From Streptomyces sp. CC228A (GTDB taxonomy: Bacteria; Actinomycetota; Actinomycetes; Streptomycetales; Streptomycetaceae), in NCBI RefSeq assembly GCF_021390935.1, contig NZ_JAJPUI010000007.1:248001-312000 (forward strand): 64,000 bases of DNA, in the 5' to 3' direction. The position numbers and the translations under genes were made by a program. The notes under the pieces were generated by a model, which searched no databases, was not told where the DNA came from, and worked only from the letters and a program-made list of their open reading frames with translations. Of the stretch, positions 57,905 to 64,000 are shown piece by piece (the first letter of the stretch is position 1; each line of letters opens with the position of its first letter).

Positions 57905-58597
57905 GTGAAGACCAGCCACACGACTGGAGCCGATGCCCGGACCTCTTCGGGCGACGGGCGAGCACCCGCCTCGACGTCCGGAGTTCGGCACTTCGACCAA
58001 CCCCCGCCGATGGCCGAGCTCGTGCACAACCTCCGCCGCTTCGACCGCTCCGACAGATCCGCCGATCGAGTCCTCCACGGGCTCAAGCACCGTTGTGAGA
58101 AGGCGAACATGGACCGAATCGAAAGCCTGGGCAGCGTAATCAGCGCCCCTGAACACCAGAAGAGCCTGACGCTCGCCGCAGATGACAGGGCTCCGGGCAG
58201 GGCACGGTCCTTCACCCGCCAGGCGCTGACGGCGTGGGGGGTGGAAGACGTTCTGGACCAGGCCGAGCTGATCGTCAGCGAGCTCACCACCAACGCCGAG
58301 CGTCATGGCCGAACTCCCGACGCCGACCGAGTCCTTCTCCCCAGAACGGACGGCGAACCCGTCGATGAGATCACGCTGACGCTCGCCCTCCAGGCCGGCG
58401 TTGTGGGGATCGAGGTCGAAGACAACTCCCCGGAGCCCCCGGTGCCTCAGATTGCCTCGCTCTACGCCACAAGCGGGCGGGGCCTGCACCTCGTGTCGGC
58501 GACGGCTGACGCCTGGACTGCCTGCCCCACGGAAGACGGACGCGGCAAGAGGGTGATCGCCCTCGTGAGGCGCCCCGAGTCGCCCATCACCTCCTGA
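57905..58597 (+). CDS. ATP-binding protein, RsbW/anti-sigma-type histidine-kinase fold
   Basis: 230 residues from a GTG at 57905 with a GGGAGG site upstream. The first about 90 residues are polar and unassigned. The remainder is HATPase_c_2: AELIVSELTTNAERHG (N box), VEDNSPEPPVPQ (G1-like) and SGRGLHLVSATADAW (G2). Such proteins are anti-sigma kinases or stand-alone regulators in Streptomyces. First gene of the coupled cluster. Confidence 0.82.
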   Translation: MKTSHTTGADARTSSGDGRAPASTSGVRHFDQPPPMAELVHNLRRFDRSDRSADRVLHGLKHRCEKANMDRIESLGSVISAPEHQKSLTLAADDRAPGRARSFTRQALTAWGVEDVLDQAELIVSELTTNAERHGRTPDADRVLLPRTDGEPVDEITLTLALQAGVVGIEVEDNSPEPPVPQIASLYATSGRGLHLVSATADAWTACPTEDGRGKRVIALVRRPESPITS

Positions 58598-58617
58598 CCA
58601 ACTCCCCTTGGAGACCC

Positions 58618-59328
58618 GTGATGCCATCCCGGTTTACGCCCCCACCCATGCCGCCCTCCGGCGGAACGAGGCTGGGCTTCGGCACCGAAGCCGTACGTGT
58701 GCTGCTGCTCGACCTGGATGGCGTGCTCGTCGACACCCGCCCAGTCATGGAAAGCGCGTGGCGCCAGGTCCGTGAAGACCACTGCCTGGACGTGCCGTTC
58801 GAGGAGTACGAGCGCCACCTGGGTCGGCCCTTCGCCGACATCATGGAGCAGCTCGGGCTCGCTGACGCCGAGCCGATCCACCAGACCTACTCGAAGGCAT
58901 CGACGGACGCTTCTCACCTCGCCCGACAGTTCGACGGCGTCGCGGAGGTCCTGCACGCGTTCGCCGCTGCCGATTGGCGGATGGGGATCGTCACGTCCAA
59001 GCCGTTGAAGCGAGCCACTCCTCTGCTGGCCCAGCTCGGCGTCCCGTTCGCCACGGTGCGCACTCCCAACGGGGTGGGGCGGGGCAAACCCGCACCGGAC
59101 CCGATCATGCTCGCCCTGATCGACCTCGGCGCCGACCCGGCCGACGCACTGTACGTCGGGGACATGGCGGTCGACCAGGAGGCGGCCCGCCGCGCCGGCA
59201 TCTCGTACGTGCACGCGGGCTGGGGCTACGGCACCCCGAGCTCCCCGGCCCCCTTCGTCGCCGAATCGCCGAAGGACCTGCTGCGGCTCGTGGACACCGG
59301 CCCGTTCCTCGAAGGGAGCCTGGTATGA
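58618..59328 (+). CDS. HAD-superfamily phosphatase
   Basis: 236 residues from a GTG at 58618 (GGAGACCC upstream; ATG at 58621 also possible). LLLDLDGVLVDTRPVME has the nucleophile DxD, then TSKPLKRAT and GDMAVDQEAARRAG. It belongs to the phosphoglycolate-phosphatase-like group. It overlaps the next gene (ATGA). In the cluster it may dephosphorylate a nucleotide or sugar intermediate. Confidence 0.85.
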   Translation: MMPSRFTPPPMPPSGGTRLGFGTEAVRVLLLDLDGVLVDTRPVMESAWRQVREDHCLDVPFEEYERHLGRPFADIMEQLGLADAEPIHQTYSKASTDASHLARQFDGVAEVLHAFAAADWRMGIVTSKPLKRATPLLAQLGVPFATVRTPNGVGRGKPAPDPIMLALIDLGADPADALYVGDMAVDQEAARRAGISYVHAGWGYGTPSSPAPFVAESPKDLLRLVDTGPFLEGSLV

Positions 59329-61175
59329 CGCCGCCCAGGCGCAGCGCCCTCGGCATCGCCCGGGTCGAGGCCGATGGCAAGCCCCTCTGGGCGCTGGTCG
59401 GCGAGGGCGCGCTCGCGACCATGAAATCCGACCGGATAGCCACGTCCGAATTGGAGGCCCTTCCGTTCGACCCGGCGGGAGCGGAAGCACGTGTTGACCA
59501 GGTGATGGAGGCCCTCGAAGCGTACGGCGCTGACCTCGCGAGGACGCCGGGTGGCGCGGGGTGGTTGTACGTCCAGCACGTGCCGGCGCGGCGCCTGGTG
59601 GCGCAGGTCGTACGCAAGCTGGCGGCGCTCAGCACCTGGGGGCCGTTCGCCAAGGCTCCAGGTCCGCTGAGGCTCGCGCCGTACGAAGGACTCGTCGGGC
59701 TGCGGTCGAGCAGCTCGCGGGAGTACCGGGCCTACACCGTCACCTGGTCGGGCATCGCCTATCTGCTCGGTGCCGCGGGCCCTCACAATCCCCTCCGCTC
59801 CGCTCAGTTACGCAACCTCCCTCCTCTCCTGGCGGCCGCAGCGGTGCCGGGTCCGGCTCCCTCGGAGCTGCCGCTGAGTGAAGTGGTGGCGCTGTCGTGG
59901 TCCTCCCGTCACGCGGCCACTCTGCTGCCGGTGCTGGAGGAGCTGGCCAGGAACGGACGCCCGAGCCTCGTAGTGGATTTGGCGACCGACCCAGCGGAGC
60001 GGTGCCCGGCTTCAGAAGTCGCGGGGGTGAACCTGTGCTCGCCGCCGACCGGTCTCTTCGACCTCTCCGGCGCCGTGGACGGTCTGAGGCGGCGGGACGA
60101 CGGCCGCGTCGTTCGGGTCGATGAGCACGAGGTTCGACTGGACCGGCTGGTCCGTCTCGTGTCCGTAGTACTGGAGACGAGCGGCGGATGCACGCAGCCC
60201 TCGTGGCGATCGGTGGCCCGGGCGGAGACGTGGCTGGACGGCGTCCTCACCGCAGCCCGGCCGCACACCGTTCTGGTCAGCAACGACACCAGCCCGCTGG
60301 GTGCACTGGCTGTACACGTGGCAGAGCGCCATGGCGCGAATGCGGTGCATGTCCAGCACGGAGCCTGGACGGCGGAGTCGGTCGCATGGCCTGCGCTACA
60401 CAGCCGCGACATCGTCGTCATGGGTGAACGGGATCTCCCTCTCGCGAAGGCGTGGGTGCGCCACCCTGGCGCTGAGATCCACGTCCTGGGCCAGCCCCGC
60501 TTCGACGCGCTCGCCGGCCTCAGCCGCGAAGCCCAGCGGCGCTACCTGGAGGATCTGCTGTCACCCAGCCCACGGCGAGGCCCTGCCCGAATCGCGGTGT
60601 GGGCCTGCCAGCCCTTCGGACCCGACCGGCTCAAGGCCCATGCCGACCTCCTCCTGGACGGTCTGTGGAAGGCCGGCGACTGGGGACTCGTCATCGCGCC
60701 GCACCCGGCACAGAGCGTCGACGTCTTCGCCCCCGTGCTCCAACGGGACGGCCGGCCGCTCGTGGCTGTGGCCGATCCCCGGGTCGGCGCTCGCGGCTGC
60801 CTCGCCGGCGCCGACGCCCTGGCAAGCGCCTATTCGACGTGCGGCATCGAAGCCGCGCTGCTCGGGGTCCCGGTGCTCGAACTCGGCTCGCCCGACGAGC
60901 GCACGCTCGGCCTCTCCGACCACGGCCTCGCACGGCGGTGCAGTACCGCCGACGAGGTGGCCGACGCCGTCGTCGCACTGCGCGATCCGAGCCCGCCCGC
61001 CGACCGGGCGGCGACGGACGCGGTGTGCCGGTGGCGCGGCGACAGCGCCGCCCAGGTCGCACGCCTAATCGCCCGGCGCGCCGACGGCGATGTCCTGCAC
61101 TCCCAACATGTCCATCACGATGCCCGCGGCGCCGACTCTGGACGGCCGCAGGGTGAAGGAGCTTCTGCCCGATGA
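59325..61175 (+). CDS. GT-B fold protein, polysaccharide/CDP-glycerol-transferase-like
   Basis: 616 residues. The C-terminal half has the hallmarks of capsule-type GT-B enzymes: AVHVQHGAWTAESVAWPALH, ADALASAYSTCGIEAALLGVPV and a donor-site-like SDHGLARRCS. The N-terminal 250 residues are less typical. Cytoplasmic, no membrane segments. Both ends are translationally coupled. It probably transfers a sugar or related group; acceptor unknown. Confidence 0.65.
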   Translation: MTPPRRSALGIARVEADGKPLWALVGEGALATMKSDRIATSELEALPFDPAGAEARVDQVMEALEAYGADLARTPGGAGWLYVQHVPARRLVAQVVRKLAALSTWGPFAKAPGPLRLAPYEGLVGLRSSSSREYRAYTVTWSGIAYLLGAAGPHNPLRSAQLRNLPPLLAAAAVPGPAPSELPLSEVVALSWSSRHAATLLPVLEELARNGRPSLVVDLATDPAERCPASEVAGVNLCSPPTGLFDLSGAVDGLRRRDDGRVVRVDEHEVRLDRLVRLVSVVLETSGGCTQPSWRSVARAETWLDGVLTAARPHTVLVSNDTSPLGALAVHVAERHGANAVHVQHGAWTAESVAWPALHSRDIVVMGERDLPLAKAWVRHPGAEIHVLGQPRFDALAGLSREAQRRYLEDLLSPSPRRGPARIAVWACQPFGPDRLKAHADLLLDGLWKAGDWGLVIAPHPAQSVDVFAPVLQRDGRPLVAVADPRVGARGCLAGADALASAYSTCGIEAALLGVPVLELGSPDERTLGLSDHGLARRCSTADEVADAVVALRDPSPPADRAATDAVCRWRGDSAAQVARLIARRADGDVLHSQHVHHDARGADSGRPQGEGASAR

Positions 61176-62128
61176 CACATCTGACCGCCGACAGCGTCGC
61201 TGAGCTCTTCGTCGGCGCGGTCGCCCTGGCCAAGAGCGGCGAGAAGGTCAGCCCGCGGGACATGGCGACCCGCGAGGTCCTCGACGTCCACATGCGGCTG
61301 ACCCAGCCGCGGGCCCGTCTGCTGTACGCGCCGCCGGCGCGTGTCATCAACCCGGCATTCGCGGTGGCGGAGACCGTCTGGCACCTATCCGGCTCGGACG
61401 CCCCGTGGATCTTCGATTACAACGCGCGTCTCCGGCAGTACGCGGACGACGGTGTCCTGCGTGGTGCGTACGGGCCGCGAATGCGGAAGTGGGCGGGCAA
61501 CGTGGATCAGCTGCACCGCGTCGTCGAGATCCTCAAGGAGGACCCGGACTCGCGTCGGGCCCTGATCCAGCTCTACGACCCGGCCCAGGACGCCGCCGGG
61601 CACAAGGACGTGCCATGCACGCTGGGCTTCCGCTTCTACCTGCGCGCCGGCCGACTGCACATGTCGACCACCATGCGCGGTCAGGACGTGTGGATCGGCA
61701 TGCCGTACGACCTGTTCTTCTACACCGTGCTGCACGAGCTGGTCGCCGGGTGGCTCGGCGTCGAGCTGGGCGAGTTCCACCACCACGTGGGATCGCTGCA
61801 CATCTACGAGAACCACCTCGATCAGGCCGAGGAGCTGACCTGCGTCACCGCGAGCGCCGTCATGCCGGACCTCACCACACCGTGGCGGGGCTTCGACGGC
61901 CTCCTGGACCAGGTCGAGGCGCGTGACGTGACCGGCCACCCGGGCTGGGACACGATGGCCGAGACGCTGCGGAGCTACCGCCTGTGGAAGGACGGCCTGC
62001 GTGAACAGGCGTGGCGGGCGGCCGACAAGATCGACGGGCCGCTGGGCCAGGCGCTGACCTCCTGGTACGGCGAGCTGAACCGCCGTGTTCCCACCTCGAC
62101 CGCGCGTGAGACGGCGCAGACCCGGTGA
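61172..62128 (+). CDS. Thymidylate-synthase-fold nucleotide hydroxymethylase, probably cytosine-specific
   Basis: 318 residues. The TS fold is clear: catalytic Cys in DVPCTLGF, DVWIGMPYD, and HHHVGSLHIYENHLDQAE. In thymidylate synthase the base-recognition residue is Asn (LPFN); here it is Asp (MPYD). Asn-to-Asp at this site is the change that makes dCMP the substrate in T4 dCMP hydroxymethylase and MilA-type enzymes. So a 5-hydroxymethyl-CMP or -dCMP product is inferred. It overlaps both neighbours. Confidence 0.8.
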   Translation: MTHLTADSVAELFVGAVALAKSGEKVSPRDMATREVLDVHMRLTQPRARLLYAPPARVINPAFAVAETVWHLSGSDAPWIFDYNARLRQYADDGVLRGAYGPRMRKWAGNVDQLHRVVEILKEDPDSRRALIQLYDPAQDAAGHKDVPCTLGFRFYLRAGRLHMSTTMRGQDVWIGMPYDLFFYTVLHELVAGWLGVELGEFHHHVGSLHIYENHLDQAEELTCVTASAVMPDLTTPWRGFDGLLDQVEARDVTGHPGWDTMAETLRSYRLWKDGLREQAWRAADKIDGPLGQALTSWYGELNRRVPTSTARETAQTR

Positions 62129-63855
62129 TGGCCGCCATGGACCGTGCGCCCTCGGTGATCCTCGGCCTGTGCTCGTACACGCACGACTCCTCCGCCGCTT
62201 TACTGGTGGACGGGGAGCTGATCGGCTTCGTCGAGGAGGAGCGGCTCTCCCAGCAGAAGCACACCAAGGACTACCCCCACCGCGCCATCGACTGGCTCCT
62301 GGGAGAGGCCGGGCTCACCGTCGCCGCGGTCGACGCCGTCGCCTACAACTTCCAGTCGGCCCGCTACCTGGCCGAGTCCCCGGCCGCCCTGCGCCTGGCG
62401 CTGTCGGCCACGACACGCAACCGGGCCCTTCCACGGGCGCGGGGCTTCGCCAAGGTGGCGCTGCGCACCCATCTGCGCACCCGCACGCTCGGCCGGCTAT
62501 TCCCCGCCGCCCGCGTCTCGCCCGTCCTGCACCACCGCGCCCACCAAATGGCGGCCTTCGCCGCCTCCGGGTGGAACGAGTCCGCCGTTCTCGTCGTCGA
62601 CAGCCTCGGCGAGCGGCAGACCACGACCATCGCCCGAGGACACGACGCGCTCCACCCCGCCACCCGCACCCTGGAGGCGATCAACGACCCCGCCTCCCTG
62701 GGTTACGTGTACGGCGCGGTCACCGAGCACCTCGGGTGGCGACGCGGTGACGAGGAAGGCACCGTGATGGCACTCGCCGCCCTCGGCGACCCGGAGCGGT
62801 TCCGGGACCTCTTCACCCGGGCCGTGCGCACCACGCCCACAGGCTTCGTGGTCGAACCCGCCTACTTCCCGCCGCGCGTGCTGACCTCGGGCTACCCGCG
62901 CACCTCTCGCCGCTTCATCGCGGAGACGTGCCCCGAGCGCCATCCGAGCGAGCCGCTCCAAGACGTCCACCGGGATCTGGCCGCCGCGCTCCAGGAGCGC
63001 ACCGAGCAGGTGATGCTGCAACTGGCCCGCCGGGCACGGATGATCACAGGATCGCGCCGTCTGTGCGTCGGCGGCGGAGTCGCCACGAACTGCGTGAGCA
63101 TCGGCCGGATCATCGAGGACGGCACCTTCGACGAGGTCTTCGTCCCGCCCGCCCCCGGCGACGCCGGCACCGCGATCGGGGCCGCCATCGCCGTGCACAC
63201 CGCCAGCCGCAATCGGCGGCCCTTGTCCGGTGTCGCGCGGGCCTGCTACCTCGGCCCCTCGTACCAGTACCAGGCCCTCGACCTCACGCCGTGGCCCAAC
63301 CTCCAGCTGAAGACGCTGGGCGTCGAGACGGCCGAGTTCCTCGCCGACCAGCTCGCTCACGGCATGATCGTCGGCCTCTTCCAAGGCCGGGTCGAGGCCG
63401 GCCCCCGCGCCCTGGGGAACCGCTCGATCCTCGCTTCCCCACTGGAGCCCGGCGTCGTCGAGCGGCTGAACGCCACCGTGAAGTTCCGGGAGCCCTTCCG
63501 CCCCTTCGCCCCCATGGTCCTGGCCGAACGCGCCGAGGAGTTCTTCACCCTCGGCCAGCAGGCGCCGTACATGTCGATGGCATCCGGCGTGACCGACAAG
63601 GCGCGCGAGCGGGTGCCGGCCATCGTGCACGCCAACGGCACCTCGCGCCTTCAGACCGTCACCCGCTCGCAGAACCCGTTCATGCACGACGTGCTCAGCG
63701 CCTTCGGCCGCCGCACCGGGGTGCCGGTCCTGATCAACACCTCGCTCAACGTCAAGGGTAAGCCGATCTGCGGGACACCAGAGATGGCTCTGGACTGCCT
63801 GGTCAACTCCGGACTGGATGCCCTGCTGCTGGAAGGTCGGTGGATCACCAAGTGA
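62125..63855 (+). CDS. NodU/CmcH/TobZ-family carbamoyltransferase
   Basis: 576 residues from a GTG at 62125 (ATG 62128 possible). N-terminal Kae1-like domain: ILGLCSYTHDSSAALLVDG, HHRAHQMAAFAASGW, GGGVATNCVSIGRI; C-terminal YrdC-like domain: GRVEAGPRALGNRSILASP and KFREPFRPFAPMV. These enzymes make carbamoyl-adenylate and transfer it to a hydroxyl group, as on Nod factors, cephamycin and tobramycin. Next to a hydroxymethylase, the natural acceptor is the new hydroxymethyl group. Confidence 0.92.
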   Translation: MMAAMDRAPSVILGLCSYTHDSSAALLVDGELIGFVEEERLSQQKHTKDYPHRAIDWLLGEAGLTVAAVDAVAYNFQSARYLAESPAALRLALSATTRNRALPRARGFAKVALRTHLRTRTLGRLFPAARVSPVLHHRAHQMAAFAASGWNESAVLVVDSLGERQTTTIARGHDALHPATRTLEAINDPASLGYVYGAVTEHLGWRRGDEEGTVMALAALGDPERFRDLFTRAVRTTPTGFVVEPAYFPPRVLTSGYPRTSRRFIAETCPERHPSEPLQDVHRDLAAALQERTEQVMLQLARRARMITGSRRLCVGGGVATNCVSIGRIIEDGTFDEVFVPPAPGDAGTAIGAAIAVHTASRNRRPLSGVARACYLGPSYQYQALDLTPWPNLQLKTLGVETAEFLADQLAHGMIVGLFQGRVEAGPRALGNRSILASPLEPGVVERLNATVKFREPFRPFAPMVLAERAEEFFTLGQQAPYMSMASGVTDKARERVPAIVHANGTSRLQTVTRSQNPFMHDVLSAFGRRTGVPVLINTSLNVKGKPICGTPEMALDCLVNSGLDALLLEGRWITK

Positions 63856-64000
63856 GGATCGGATACAGCTTCTGGGGATTCCTCGGCAACGGGATCACCG
63901 ACACCCCCGACGGGGGCCGCAGCCACCGCCGCCCTCTGGTCGACGCCCTCCTCGGCGGCGGCCACGAGGTCATCTTCCTGCAGGCCAACCGCGACCTGAT
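63852..64000 (+). CDS. Start of next cluster gene, glycosyltransferase-like (cut by window end)
   Basis: GTG at 63852 overlaps the carbamoyltransferase stop (GTGA). The 49 visible residues (RIGYSFWGFLGNG, HRRPLVDALLGGGHEVIFL) look like the first Rossmann unit of a GT-B enzyme. Identity cannot be settled from this fragment. Confidence 0.5.
   Translation, partial: MRIGYSFWGFLGNGITDTPDGGRSHRRPLVDALLGGGHEVIFLQANRDL

Overview
The window is high-GC, mostly tightly coupled coding sequence and reads as a Streptomyces chromosome: third-position G/C bias, many ATGA/GTGA start-stop overlaps, secreted multidomain glycoside hydrolases, RamB/ScfR-type and XRE-TPR regulators, B12 riboswitches and a Nik/Opp-type importer. 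No rRNA, tRNA or CRISPR array was seen.

Layout. (1) 1-6.2 kb, minus strand: plant cell-wall block with a ricin-GH74 xyloglucanase (runs off the left edge), a GH10-CBM13-GH62 xylanase/arabinofuranosidase, and a membrane-anchored ECF sigma factor carrying a zinc-finger anti-sigma motif, one membrane segment and an AbfB arabinose-binding domain. The last two each carry a frameshift. (2) 6.7-13.9 kb: metal block with znuA-znuC-znuB, a PacL-like DUF1490 protein and a P1B ATPase on the minus strand, and a palindromic operator, cysteine-free L32 and a CobW GTPase on the plus strand. (3) 14-16.5 kb: a methyltransferase and a secreted subtilase. (4) 16.8-27.8 kb: a minus-strand operon methyltransferase-metK-mtnA-mtnB-mtnD-mtnC-mtnP(broken) faces a plus-strand set of lipoprotein, methyltransferase, cysteine-synthase-like PLP enzyme, DUF364 protein, MFS exporter and Zur-type regulator. 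Two Zur-type boxes lie between them. (5) 28.2-37.4 kb: two almost identical cobalamin riboswitches (one before a thioesterase, one before metE) flank a RamB-aceA-aceB-hydroxyacyl-CoA dehydrogenase glyoxylate block. (6) 37.6-48.5 kb, minus strand: one coupled operon of two half-size ABC exporters, a 56-codon ORF, a methyltransferase and a Nik/Opp-type importer whose permease/ATPase/methyltransferase modules are fused. It is headed by a TTGC-N9-GCAA palindrome like a nickel Nur box. (7) 49.2-52.0 kb: an IS630 and an IS5-family element, both with inverted repeats and target duplications. (8) 52.2-64 kb: left end of an apparent integrative element (displaced 3' tail of an rRNA/tRNA uracil methyltransferase gene, tyrosine integrase, excisionase) followed by a regulator pair and a coupled cluster of HAD phosphatase, GT-B protein, thymidylate-synthase-fold nucleotide hydroxymethylase, NodU-type carbamoyltransferase and the start of another gene.

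How it may work together. Blocks 2 and 4 look zinc-starvation controlled. I infer that block 4 couples a SAM-consuming, possibly metallophore-making pathway to SAM synthesis and methylthioadenosine recycling. Block 6 could be the matching or a parallel nickel/metallophore uptake system. Block 8 looks like a nucleotide-modification pathway: the synthase has Asp at the position that distinguishes cytosine from uracil substrates, so 5-hydroxymethyl-cytosine followed by O-carbamoylation is the leading guess. Several genes are broken by single-base indels at G/C runs, so some of the pseudogenes may be sequencing errors.
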